Of a DNA stretch of 64,000 bases, positions 28,121-36,141 are shown one piece after another. Each line of letters starts with the position of its first letter. The first letter of the stretch is position 1. The notes beneath the pieces are model-generated. The model made no database searches, had not been told where the DNA came from, and saw only the letters and a list, made by a program, of their open reading frames with translations. The DNA is from Candidatus Dechloromonas phosphorivorans (lineage in GTDB: Bacteria > Pseudomonadota > Gammaproteobacteria > Burkholderiales > Rhodocyclaceae), in assembly GCA_016721185.1 (NCBI GenBank), contig JADKIP010000005.1, positions 62,001 to 126,000 of the forward strand, in the 5' to 3' direction. The translations under genes and the position numbers were made by a program.

Positions 28121-29194
28121 TCAGCCGCCGGTCATCGACATGAAACGCACGACATGGGGGGCGTCCATTTGCTGCGTAAAGTCGTGGCCGAAAGGCTTGA
28201 TGCCCATACTGTCGATGATTGCCTGGCGCAGCCCTTCTTCGCTATTGTCCGAGCGCAGGACTTGAAGCAGATTCACTGCATCGTTTTGGCCGAGGCAAGG
28301 GTAAAGCTCGCCTTTGGCGGTGATGCGCACCCGATTGCAGGTGTCGCAGAAATTATGGCTATGCGGCGAGATGAAGCCGATACGTGATTCCGAGCCGGGG
28401 ATGCGCCAATAGCGCGCCGGGCCACCGGAGTTTTCGGTGGATGGAATCAGTTCAAAACGGGGGGCCAGCAATTGGCGCGTTTCTTCGGACGAAATATAAG
28501 TGTTGTTACGACCGTGAATCTCGCCCAGCGGCATTTCTTCGATGAAGGAAATGTCGAGTTCGTGATCGACCGCGAACTGCACCAGATCGACAAACTCGTC
28601 GTCGTTAGTGCCGCGCATCATGACGGCATTCAGTTTTGTCCGCTTAAAGCCCGCTGCCCGCGCTGCTTTAATGCCGTTCAAGACTTTCTGTAGTTCACCA
28701 ATCCGGGTGACTTTTTTGAAGCGGTCGGCTTGCAGGGTGTCGAGGCTGATATTGATCCGTTTGACGCCAGCGTCGCGCAAAGGTTGGGCGAAGCGGTCGA
28801 GCTGCGAACCATTGGTGGTTATCACCAGATTATCGAGTCCAGGCAGGGCGCCCAATTTCTTGACCAGCCACATGGCGTCCTTGCGAACCAGCGGTTCGCC
28901 GCCGGTAATGCGCAGTTTGCTGACGCCGAGCCCGACAAATACCGAAGCCACGCGCAGGCATTCCTCCAGGCTCATCACCTCATGGCGAGGCAGAAAGGTC
29001 ATTTCCTCGGCCATGCAATAGGTGCAGCGAAAATCGCAACGGTCGGTGATCGACAGACGGACATAGGTAATGCGCCGGCCGTACTTGTCGACCAGCGTGC
29101 CGTCGGCGTGCTTGAGCGTTGCCGGATTGATGGTCGGCTTGAATTCGGCAAGGCCGATGGGCGTGGATTCTGGCCTCAGGGTTTCGTTTTGCAT
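28121..29194 (-). CDS. moaA: GTP 3',8-cyclase MoaA
   Basis: Radical SAM enzyme for the first step of molybdenum cofactor synthesis; 357 aa from the ATG at 29194. The SAM cluster motif is DRCDFRCTYCMAEEM, the second cluster lies in CDTCNRVRITAKGELYPCLG, and the essential C-terminal GG is present (MTGG-stop). A longer in-frame start at 29362 adds 56 unmatched residues and is rejected; no strong ribosome-binding site is seen before either. It precedes the GGDEF/EAL gene by 18 bases. No other moa genes are in the window. Confidence 0.93.
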   Translation of the reverse strand: MQNETLRPESTPIGLAEFKPTINPATLKHADGTLVDKYGRRITYVRLSITDRCDFRCTYCMAEEMTFLPRHEVMSLEECLRVASVFVGLGVSKLRITGGEPLVRKDAMWLVKKLGALPGLDNLVITTNGSQLDRFAQPLRDAGVKRINISLDTLQADRFKKVTRIGELQKVLNGIKAARAAGFKRTKLNAVMMRGTNDDEFVDLVQFAVDHELDISFIEEMPLGEIHGRNNTYISSEETRQLLAPRFELIPSTENSGGPARYWRIPGSESRIGFISPHSHNFCDTCNRVRITAKGELYPCLGQNDAVNLLQVLRSDNSEEGLRQAIIDSMGIKPFGHDFTQQMDAPHVVRFMSMTGG

Positions 29195-29398
29195 GGCGGG
29201 CAATCTGGGCGTGGCCGAAAAAAGTGAGCGCTTGACTGGGTGCGGATTATCAATTTTTAAGCTTACTACGACAAGTAGAGAGTTCAAAAATAAAATAGGT
29301 TCCAGAAATATCATGATCGATGAGTTCTCACCGACCCTTGAAGCGCTGCGGTCAACCCCCAAAAACAGGCAAATTTCGCCTCAAACAATTCAAACGAC

Positions 29399-29932
29399 TC
29401 AGGCTTTAGCGGGGCGCTTTGAAAGCTTGCGTTGCAGTGTGCGGCGATGCATTTTCAGGGCGCGGGCGGTCGCCGAGATATTTCCATCGTTTTCGTTGAG
29501 GATGCGCTGAATATGCTCCCATTCCATGCGGTCGACCGAGAGCGGTTCGTCGGAAACCGGCAGATCGAAATCGGGCCCGTCATCGTCCTCGAAGGCGCTC
29601 AGAATGGCTTCGATCTCGACGGGTTTGGCGAGATATTGAATCGCCCCGAGTTTGACCGCATCAACGGCCGTAGCAATGCTGGCATAACCGGTGAGGACGA
29701 CGATGCGGCAATCCGGATTGATCGCCAGCAGTTCGGGAATCAGGGCCAGGCCGGAGCTGCCATTCAGGTTGAGGTCGAGGATAATTTTTCCGGCCTGTGT
29801 TTCGCGCGCAAGTTGTAGCGCCGAGACGGTATCCAGGGCGCCGCAGGCAAGGTGGCCGCGTCTTTCCAGCGTGCGGACCAGAATGGCGTTGAAGCTGGGG
29901 TCGTCGTCAATAATCAGGGTATGTTCGGTCAT
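29399..29932 (-). CDS. regA: Redox response regulator RegA/PrrA/ActR type
   Basis: 177 aa: receiver domain (acidic pair in LIIDDDPSFN, phospho-acceptor Asp in KIILDLNLNG near residue 53, Lys in LAKPVEIEAIL near 103), a proline-containing linker, and a C-terminal Fis-type HTH (NISATARALKMHRRTLQRKL) diagnostic of the RegA/PrrA family. It overlaps regB by 4 bases. Known members control photosynthesis, carbon fixation, terminal oxidase and cytochrome genes in response to redox state; the divergent cytochrome c gene fits this. Confidence 0.92.
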   Translation of the reverse strand: MTEHTLIIDDDPSFNAILVRTLERRGHLACGALDTVSALQLARETQAGKIILDLNLNGSSGLALIPELLAINPDCRIVVLTGYASIATAVDAVKLGAIQYLAKPVEIEAILSAFEDDDGPDFDLPVSDEPLSVDRMEWEHIQRILNENDGNISATARALKMHRRTLQRKLSKRPAKA

Positions 29933-31188
29933 GAGCCAGTCTGCGGAAGTTCGATGCGGGCGAGGGCGCCGCCATCGTCGGGATTGCTGAGGATCAGGGT
30001 GCCAGCCAGTTGTTCGACGGCGGTTCGGGTCAGCATCAGGCCAACGCCGCTGCCCCGTTCATGTGCAGGAAAACTGCGCTGCCCCCCTTGCTCAAGTACG
30101 CTCGGCGGGAAGCCGGGGCCCTGATCGCGAATATCGATACAAATATTCTGGCTGCACCAGCTCAGCCGGATTTCCAGCGGCGCACTGGTGGCGTTGGCCG
30201 CATTGTTCAGCAAATTGAGCACGGCTTGTTCAAGCCGCGGATCGGCAACGATTTCGGGGGCCGGCTTGTCGCTGCCAATGATCAATCGACTTCCCGCCTT
30301 GGGGCGACTGGCGTGCCAATGTTGGCGGATGCTTTCGAGCCAGCCGTCGGCGGCTTGCCGGGTCGTATCTTCCAGGCGTTCAGCCTCGGCTCGGCGCGTC
30401 AGTCCGGTAATGATTTTCTTGCAGATGCCAATCTGCTGGCGGAGCAGCGCAATATCTTCCTGCGCCGCTTGATTCAGCGCGGGGTCATTGGCCAGTTCGC
30501 CGGCGACCAGCGCCATAGTGGCGAGTGGCGTGCCTAGTTCGTGGGCGGCGCCAGCGGCGAGTGTGCCCATCGCCATCACTCTCTCGTCGCGCAAAGCCTG
30601 CTCGCGGGCGGCGGCCAGTTCGGCATCGCGCTCACGGATCAGGCGTGTCATGCGGACGACGAACCAGGCGATCATCACCGCCGAGACGGCGAAGGTCAGC
30701 CACATGCCGATCAGGTGCAGTCTCGTTGCACGGGAGGCATCAGGCATCGGCAAGGGGACGTAATAAATCATCAGCAGCGAGTAAAGCGTGATCGCCGCAC
30801 CGCCTACCGCTAAAACACAGCGCGCCGGCAGGGTCAGGGCAGCGATGGCAACGGGCGGTAAAAGCAGGGAAACCAGCGGATTGGTTGCGCCACCGCTGAA
30901 GAAAATCAACGCGCCGAGCGCTGCGAGATCAATCAGTAACTGGCTGAACAATTCATAAAGCGTGGCGCTTTTGGCATGCGAAACACGCCATTGAACGACG
31001 CTGTTGAACAGCGCAGTGACGCCGATAATGCCGAGCAAGATGCCTTGCTGTAATGGAATGTCGAGTGCTGATGGGGTTACCAGTACCAGCACCGCCATCG
31101 CGGCCAGGACAAACCAGCGGTTGGTGACAAGACGGCGCAGGTTGGGTAAATGGTCGGCGCTTTCGGCGCTGCAGGAGATATAAGACAT
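29929..31188 (-). CDS. regB: Redox sensor histidine kinase RegB/PrrB type
   Basis: 419 aa with about six membrane segments (residues 22-180). The quinone-site heptapeptide is seen as SGGATNPL near residue 105. The H-box AAGAAHELGTPLATM near residue 215 is the RegB form, and a cysteine sits in IGICKKIITGL near 255, matching the redox cysteine region of RegB. N and G boxes follow (NLLNNAANATSAP, DQGPGFPP, GSGVGLMLT). Partner of the downstream regulator gene, from which it is translationally coupled. Confidence 0.92.
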   Translation of the reverse strand: MSYISCSAESADHLPNLRRLVTNRWFVLAAMAVLVLVTPSALDIPLQQGILLGIIGVTALFNSVVQWRVSHAKSATLYELFSQLLIDLAALGALIFFSGGATNPLVSLLLPPVAIAALTLPARCVLAVGGAAITLYSLLMIYYVPLPMPDASRATRLHLIGMWLTFAVSAVMIAWFVVRMTRLIRERDAELAAAREQALRDERVMAMGTLAAGAAHELGTPLATMALVAGELANDPALNQAAQEDIALLRQQIGICKKIITGLTRRAEAERLEDTTRQAADGWLESIRQHWHASRPKAGSRLIIGSDKPAPEIVADPRLEQAVLNLLNNAANATSAPLEIRLSWCSQNICIDIRDQGPGFPPSVLEQGGQRSFPAHERGSGVGLMLTRTAVEQLAGTLILSNPDDGGALARIELPQTGS

Positions 31189-31222
31189 AGGGCGAATTAT
31201 GCGTGATTTGGGTCAAGTTACA

Positions 31223-31251
31223 GTCGCTTGCGACATGCGACAATTCGCCGC
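31223..31251. promoter_or_regulatory. RegA-box-like half-site cluster
   Basis: In the 85-base gap between divergent regB and the cytochrome c gene: GTCGC (31223-31227), GCGAC (31230-31234), GCGAC (31237-31241) and GCCGC (31247-31251). The last two form GCGNC-N5-GNCGC, which matches the half-site pattern I recall for PrrA/RegA operators. Autoregulation of regBA and control of the cytochrome are inferred. Confidence 0.45.
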
Positions 31252-31273
31252 ATATCTTGGAGGAGAGTGCCCG

Positions 31274-31936
31274 ATGTTGCTTCGTTCGTTCGTACCACTC
31301 AGTCTGTTAGCTTTGCTGTTGAGCGGCCCGGTTGCTGCGGTCGACCATGAAAAAGGCAAGGAAATCAATGGTACTTGCGCCGCTTGCCATAGTGAAAACG
31401 GGCAAGGCGGCAAGCGGGGAGAGTACCCACGGATTGCCGGGCAGGGGGTCAAATACATTGAGAGCCAACTGCGCAATTTCCGCTCCCGGACGCGGATAAA
31501 CATTCCGATGTTTCCCTACACTCAGGAACGCGAGTTGTCGGATGAGGACATCAAGGATATCGCCGCCTATCTGAACGCGATTGAGTTGCCGACCAAAATG
31601 CCGGTGTTCAAGGGTGATGAGGATGCGCTGACCAAGTTGCAGATTGCTGACCGGGTCATGATCATCCCGCGCGCCGAAGGCGATCTTGAGAATGGCGGCC
31701 AGATTTATCAAAAACAGTGCGCGGCCTGCCACGGCAAGACCGGCAAGGGGCGCGGCATGTTCCCGATGCTGGTCGGCCAGTACACGAACTATCTCAAACG
31801 CCAGGTTGATCTTTATCTCAAGGGTGACCGGCCACACGACGAAGAGGGTGTGGTTGGGGTGTTGAACGGCCTGAAAGAAAAAGACGTTCAGGACGTGCTG
31901 GCTTACCTCACCTCGATTCAGGAACCGAAAGAATGA
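31274..31936 (+). CDS. Dihaem cytochrome c (c4-like)
   Basis: 220-aa periplasmic protein with an N-terminal signal peptide (ending VAAV near residue 23) and two haem motifs, each CAACH, near residues 35 and 140, giving two cytochrome c domains in tandem as in cytochrome c4. The C-terminal half also carries the axial-ligand methionine context RGMFPMLVGQYTNYL. ATG 31274 is preceded by a strong GGAGGAG-like site (31259-31265); a longer start at 31199 lies in the promoter region. Probably an electron carrier to a terminal oxidase or reductase. It overlaps the next gene by 4 bases. Confidence 0.9.
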   Translation: MLLRSFVPLSLLALLLSGPVAAVDHEKGKEINGTCAACHSENGQGGKRGEYPRIAGQGVKYIESQLRNFRSRTRINIPMFPYTQERELSDEDIKDIAAYLNAIELPTKMPVFKGDEDALTKLQIADRVMIIPRAEGDLENGGQIYQKQCAACHGKTGKGRGMFPMLVGQYTNYLKRQVDLYLKGDRPHDEEGVVGVLNGLKEKDVQDVLAYLTSIQEPKE

Positions 31937-32271
31937 AGAAGCTGTTGATTGCCACTATTGGCGCACTATTCCTGCAAGCGGCCTGGGGCCAGGGCGCGAA
32001 GAGCGGGAAGGTTGATGACAGTGTGCCGGATGCCGAGAAAATCCGTTTTTGTGAGCGCGTGCGCGACCAGGCGCAGCAGGCGTTTTACAACCGGGAGCGG
32101 GGCAACCCGATGAAGCTGTACGCTGAAGATGGAAGCAACGGCACGCGGGTGACCAATGTCGTCATTCGCCGTATTTATCAGGAACCGCAGATTTCCAGCG
32201 TGAGAAAAGCAGAAGAGTTTGGCCGCGCCACTTGTCACGAGTTAATGGGTACAAAACTGCCACCGGAGTGA
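31933..32271 (+). CDS. Small secreted protein of unknown function
   Basis: 112 aa with a clear signal peptide (MKKLLIATIGALFLQAAWG). The mature part has two cysteines (IRFCERVRDQ and RATCHELMG) that could pair in the periplasm. I do not recognise a family. The 4-base overlap with the cytochrome c gene suggests a joint role, for instance in the periplasmic electron-transfer step, but nothing in the sequence proves this. Confidence 0.75.
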   Translation: MKKLLIATIGALFLQAAWGQGAKSGKVDDSVPDAEKIRFCERVRDQAQQAFYNRERGNPMKLYAEDGSNGTRVTNVVIRRIYQEPQISSVRKAEEFGRATCHELMGTKLPPE

Positions 32272-32280
32272 TTGACGCGG

Positions 32281-32832
32281 TTAAAGCAGATAGGGAATGA
32301 AACGCCGGGTGCGCTGCATGTAGGCAGCGTACGGCGGCCCGAAGTAGGCCAGGCATTCCTGCTCATCAGCCTTCGCCGTGAGCAGCAGGCAGAACGAGGC
32401 AAAAGCCGCAATCGCGGTACCCAGCAAATTGGGATTTTGAAAATATGCCCCCCAGGCCAGCGCCAACAACGAGGTGTACATCGGGTGGCGGATGTAGCCA
32501 AAAATACCCGTGGTCACAAGTTGGGTCGTTTTCTCGAATTGATAAAGCGTGCCATCGTCACGCGCCAGGCTGGCTTGCCCATGCTTGGTCATCAGGCGAT
32601 AGGCCTGGATAACCAGAAAAATACTGAGCAGCATCAATAGCCATGAGGTGATCTGGTGCGGCGAAAAGGGATCGGTGCCCCAAACTTTCTGATTAAGAAC
32701 GATCAAGCTGAGAATCGCCTCCCAGGCAAAAAAGCGGTAAAAACCGTGTTGACCGGGGCTGCGCAGGGATTTTCGCGAGAGCCAGACGAGAGTTGCGGTG
32801 CCAATAATGAAGGCGATGAGTTCGAGTGGCAT
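32281..32832 (-). CDS. Isoprenylcysteine/phospholipid methyltransferase-like membrane protein
   Basis: 183 aa with four to five hydrophobic segments. The C-terminal GIFGYIRHPMYTSLLALAWG followed by KADEQECLAYFGPPYAAYM is the ICMT/PEMT signature that binds SAM in the membrane. The substrate is unknown; bacterial members are mostly uncharacterised. ATG 32832 lies 1 base beyond the apeB stop; an in-frame TTG at 32844 would overlap apeB by 11. It converges with the small secreted protein gene. Confidence 0.82.
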   Translation of the reverse strand: MPLELIAFIIGTATLVWLSRKSLRSPGQHGFYRFFAWEAILSLIVLNQKVWGTDPFSPHQITSWLLMLLSIFLVIQAYRLMTKHGQASLARDDGTLYQFEKTTQLVTTGIFGYIRHPMYTSLLALAWGAYFQNPNLLGTAIAAFASFCLLLTAKADEQECLAYFGPPYAAYMQRTRRFIPYLL

Positions 32833-32833
32833 A

Positions 32834-34138
32834 TCAGTCGGCAAAAGCGGCAGTGAGCGCGGCGGTCATGTAATGGTGGTCAAGTACGCCGGCGCTTTCG
32901 CGAATGCTGTGCATCGCCCACATCGGCGAGCCGATATCGACACTAGCGATACCCAGCCGCGCGGCGACAATCGGGCCGATGGTGCTGCCGCAGCCCAGAT
33001 CGGTGCGGTGCGCATATTGCTGGCAGGGCACGCCGGCTTTTTCGCAGATGGCCATGAAGCGCGCTGCCGTTTCGGCATTCGTGCTGTAGCGCTGATTGGC
33101 GTTGCTTTTGATCACCGGGCCGGCATTCACCAATACCCGGTGGCAAGGTTCATAGGCGGCCGGGAAATTCGGGTGCCAGGCATGCGCCATGTCGGCGCTG
33201 ATGAAAAAGCTCTGCGCCAGCATCCGGCGCTGGTCTTCAGCATCCAGCCCGGCGCTTGCGGCAAGCCGCTGGATGACATCGGCGACAAAGCTGCCACCGG
33301 CACCGGCGGCACTTTCGCTGCCCACTTCTTCATGGTCGAAGAAGGCGCACAGGCAGGTCGCATCGGGGTTTTCAGTGGCGAGCAGGGCGCTCAATGCGGC
33401 ATGGCAGGAGGCTAAATTGTCGAGCTGGCTATCGGCAATAAACTCACGGTCAACACCCCAAAAGCTGCCTTTTTGTGTGTCGTAAGCATTCAGTTCCCAC
33501 GTCAGCAGATCGCCCGCCTCAACCCCGAGCGCCTCGGCGATGGGCTGGCGGAAACGCTCGTCAGCGGTCGCGCCATCCTGCGAGACGCCAAGCAGCAAGG
33601 GCAATTCGGTTTGCTTGTTGAATTTGAGACCATTTTCATTGACCTCGCGATTCATGTGAATGGCCAGGTTGGGCAGGCGCAGCATGGGCTCGGTGAAACG
33701 CATCAGCCGGGTGGCAAAACCGTCAGCCGTGCGCACAGTCACGCGGCCCGCCAGGGAGAGGTCGCGGTCGGCAAAGGTGGCGAGAATCGGGCCGCCATAA
33801 ATTTCGACACCGAGCCGGGCCATGCCTTGTGCATCCTCGGCTGGCCGGGGTTTGATGCGCAGGCCGGGGGAATCGGTATGGGCGCCGATCAGGCGCAGGC
33901 CCAAATCGGCGGCTGACTTTTGGCCGACCATGAAGGCGATGATCGAAGAGCCGCCGCGCACGACATAGCAGCAGTCACCCGGCGCAAGTTGCCAGCGTTC
34001 GGCTTCGTCCAGGCAGCGAAAACCGGCGGCTTGCAGGCGAGCTTCGCAGGTTTGAACGGCATGCCAGGGGCTGGGGCTGGCATCGATGAAATCGAGCAGG
34101 TCCTGGGCGGCAATGCGGCTGGCGGCGGGGAGGGTCAT
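32834..34138 (-). CDS. apeB: M18 family aminopeptidase
   Basis: 434-aa zinc aminopeptidase of the M18 family (aspartyl aminopeptidase-like), cytosolic. Metal and catalytic segments are LIGAHTDSPGLRIKP near residue 85, FFDHEEVGSESAAGAGG near 270-285, and SADMAHAWHPNFP near 320. The C-terminus SMWAMHSIRESAGVLDHHYM holds the last zinc ligand. Length is normal. Its start faces the plus-strand PHA-system gene. Confidence 0.92.
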   Translation of the reverse strand: MTLPAASRIAAQDLLDFIDASPSPWHAVQTCEARLQAAGFRCLDEAERWQLAPGDCCYVVRGGSSIIAFMVGQKSAADLGLRLIGAHTDSPGLRIKPRPAEDAQGMARLGVEIYGGPILATFADRDLSLAGRVTVRTADGFATRLMRFTEPMLRLPNLAIHMNREVNENGLKFNKQTELPLLLGVSQDGATADERFRQPIAEALGVEAGDLLTWELNAYDTQKGSFWGVDREFIADSQLDNLASCHAALSALLATENPDATCLCAFFDHEEVGSESAAGAGGSFVADVIQRLAASAGLDAEDQRRMLAQSFFISADMAHAWHPNFPAAYEPCHRVLVNAGPVIKSNANQRYSTNAETAARFMAICEKAGVPCQQYAHRTDLGCGSTIGPIVAARLGIASVDIGSPMWAMHSIRESAGVLDHHYMTAALTAAFAD

Positions 34139-34253
34139 ATATATGCGTCTTGCGTGGTCGTTCGAGCCGCGAATGCTACCGCAGATTCAGCAGGTGCAGA
34201 AGTCAGGCCTGGCGGGATTCCAGATTGCTGAATTGATGGTTAAACTGCGGCAC

Positions 34254-34532
34254 ATGAGCGACATCATCATTATCCGCAATCACACCTTGAGCTTGAAAAA
34301 AGCGCGTATCGCCGCCGAGCATGTTGCGGTCGACCTTGAAAACAAGTTCGATTTGACTTGTATCTGGGGCGAGGATGGCGTCCTGAACTTCGAGCGCCCG
34401 GGCGTTAATGGCCAATTGTCTCTGGCCAAACATGAAGTCAGCGTGACGGTGAGTCTGGGGATGTTTTTCATGCCTTTTCGCGCCGTGCTCGAAGCAAAAA
34501 TCCACGAGTATTTCGACAAGCGCTTTGCTTGA
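34254..34532 (+). CDS. Polyhydroxyalkanoate-system family protein
   Basis: 92-aa protein of the family annotated as PHA system or PHA granule region protein (PHA_gran_rgn). It shows MSDIIIIRNHTLSLKKAR, DLENKFDLTCIWGEDGVL and a C-terminal ALEAKIHEYFDKRF-like helix. The role is unknown; members are widespread in PHA-storing betaproteobacteria. ATG 34254 is chosen from the conserved start; the open frame continues to 34086 inside apeB on the other strand. A structured RNA candidate follows. Confidence 0.78.
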   Translation: MSDIIIIRNHTLSLKKARIAAEHVAVDLENKFDLTCIWGEDGVLNFERPGVNGQLSLAKHEVSVTVSLGMFFMPFRAVLEAKIHEYFDKRFA

Positions 34533-34550
34533 TTGCCGGGCTGCTTGATT

Positions 34551-34714
34551 GCGCCTGCATCGACTGATGGTGCGTCGAGGATCGCTGGCGACCCAAACCC
34601 GTGGCTCGTTGCCGGTATCGCCATCGTGCGGTTTTGAGTTGTACCAAGCCCGCCCGAACAGGGCTTGACCACCCGCGCGAGCCGACGCACCGCCGTTGTT
34701 GATGGGATAGGCGT
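34551..34714 (+). ncRNA. Probable structured RNA, 6S-like (ssrS candidate)
   Basis: The sequence forms one long rod. Closing stems: GCGCCT (34551-34556) with AGGCGT (34709-34714), CATCGAC (34558-34564) with GTTGATG (34698-34704), and GGTGCGTCG (34569-34577) with CGACGCACC (34683-34691). Inside are a terminal arm (about 34597-34638, GTGGC with GCCAT) and a small 3'-side hairpin CAAGCCC/GGGCTTG (34645-34667). The closing stems include G-U pairs that work only if the plus strand is transcribed. Long closing stem, open centre, terminal arm and a 3'-side hairpin match 6S RNA layout and size. No family model was run; another RNA type is possible. Confidence 0.5.
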
Positions 34715-34754
34715 GTACTATCTGACTTTCCCCACTTAAAGAAGCCATTCAGGA

Positions 34755-36116
34755 ATGCAAAGAGAAGTTAAAGAGAAGCCCAGGTACGCTGTCGTGGCCG
34801 CCGTTCAACTACCCAGCGTAACCGATATGGAGTTTGAGGCATCGCTAAGCGAATTGCGCGAGCTGGCAAAAACCCTGGGGTTCGAGATTGTTCGCACCTT
34901 TATCCAGAAGCGTTCGAGCTTCGATACGACCGCTTACCTGGGCGTTGGCAAGCGACAGGAAATACAGCACTTTGTGAATCACGAAGCCGAGTACGCCGAA
35001 TTGGCCGATTCGCCCCACTCGCCCCAAGGTGCCAACGCGAATGTTTGTGAGATCGATGCGATTCTGGTCGATCACGAAATTTCACCCTCACAGGCGCGCA
35101 ATCTCGAAAAGGAAGTTGGCTGCGAAGTGATGGATCGCACCATGGTCATTCTCGAAATTTTTCATAACAACGCTCGCTCCCGGGCGGCGCGTGCCCAGGT
35201 GGAAATTGCGCGCCTCGGCTATATGGCGCCACGCTTGCGTGAGGCTGCAAAGCTGGCTGGACCGCAGGGGCGGCAGCGTAGCGGTGCCGGTGGCCGTGGC
35301 GGTGGCGAGTCGCATACTGAGCTGGACCGCCGCAAGATCCGTGACCGTATCGCCGAACTGCAGCAGGAAATTGTCGCGATGGATGTCGAGCGCCAGACGC
35401 AGCGCGCCCGCCGGCAAGAGCGCCAGGGCTTGGCCGGGGTTGCCCTCGTTGGCTATACCAATGCCGGCAAATCCACCTTGATGCGGGCACTCACCGGCAG
35501 TGACGTGTTGGTCGCCAACAAACTTTTTGCAACGCTCGACACGACCGTGCGCGCCCTTCACCCCGAGAGCGTGCCCCGCGTGCTGGTCAGCGACACCGTC
35601 GGCTTCATCAAGAACTTGCCGCACGGCCTGGTTGCCTCGTTCAAATCAACGCTCGATGAAGCGCTGGACGCCTCCTTGCTGCTCCACGTTATCGATGCGA
35701 GCGACCCGGGGTTTGAACGCCAGCTTGAAGTGACCGATAAGGTGCTTGCCGAGATCGGCGCAGATGTCTTGCCACGTCTGCGGATCTTCAACAAAATCGA
35801 CCACGTGGGCGATGCCGCAGCGCAAGCTGAATGCACAGCCAAGTTGCGGGCGCAGTATCCGGATTGTGTCGTGATGAGCGCTCGCCGCCCGGATGAAGTG
35901 GCCGGGTTACGCCAGAGGATCGTCGCATTTTTCCAGCAGGATCTGGTTGAGACCGAGCTTTTCCTGCGTTGGTCGGCCCAGCAACTGCGTGGGGACATCT
36001 ACGCCAACTGTGAGGTGCTTGAAGAGCGCGCCGATGGTGAAGGCGCATTTTTCCGGGTTCGGGGCGAGGCTGATATGTTGGCGCGCCTGCGTGAGCGCTT
36101 CCAGCAGGCCGGATAA
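34755..36116 (+). CDS. hflX: Ribosome-associated GTPase HflX
   Basis: 453 aa. The N-terminal HflX domain (residues 20-200; YLGVGKRQEIQ, LVDHEISPSQARNLE, MDRTMVILEIFHNNARS) is followed by the glycine-rich linker GPQGRQRSGAGGRGGGESH, a coiled coil, and the G domain with GYTNAGKST (G1), DTVGFIKNLPHGLV (G3) and FNKIDHVG (G4). Binds the 50S subunit and can split stalled ribosomes. Here it is not next to hfq; it begins 40 bases after the structured RNA candidate. Confidence 0.94.
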   Translation: MQREVKEKPRYAVVAAVQLPSVTDMEFEASLSELRELAKTLGFEIVRTFIQKRSSFDTTAYLGVGKRQEIQHFVNHEAEYAELADSPHSPQGANANVCEIDAILVDHEISPSQARNLEKEVGCEVMDRTMVILEIFHNNARSRAARAQVEIARLGYMAPRLREAAKLAGPQGRQRSGAGGRGGGESHTELDRRKIRDRIAELQQEIVAMDVERQTQRARRQERQGLAGVALVGYTNAGKSTLMRALTGSDVLVANKLFATLDTTVRALHPESVPRVLVSDTVGFIKNLPHGLVASFKSTLDEALDASLLLHVIDASDPGFERQLEVTDKVLAEIGADVLPRLRIFNKIDHVGDAAAQAECTAKLRAQYPDCVVMSARRPDEVAGLRQRIVAFFQQDLVETELFLRWSAQQLRGDIYANCEVLEERADGEGAFFRVRGEADMLARLRERFQQAG

Positions 36117-36141
36117 ATTCGCTGCTTTGTTCAGATCGGCG

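Noticed and set aside
29195..29362. Longer MoaA start at 29362
   Set aside because: Adds 56 residues unlike the family; ATG 29194 starts the conserved region.
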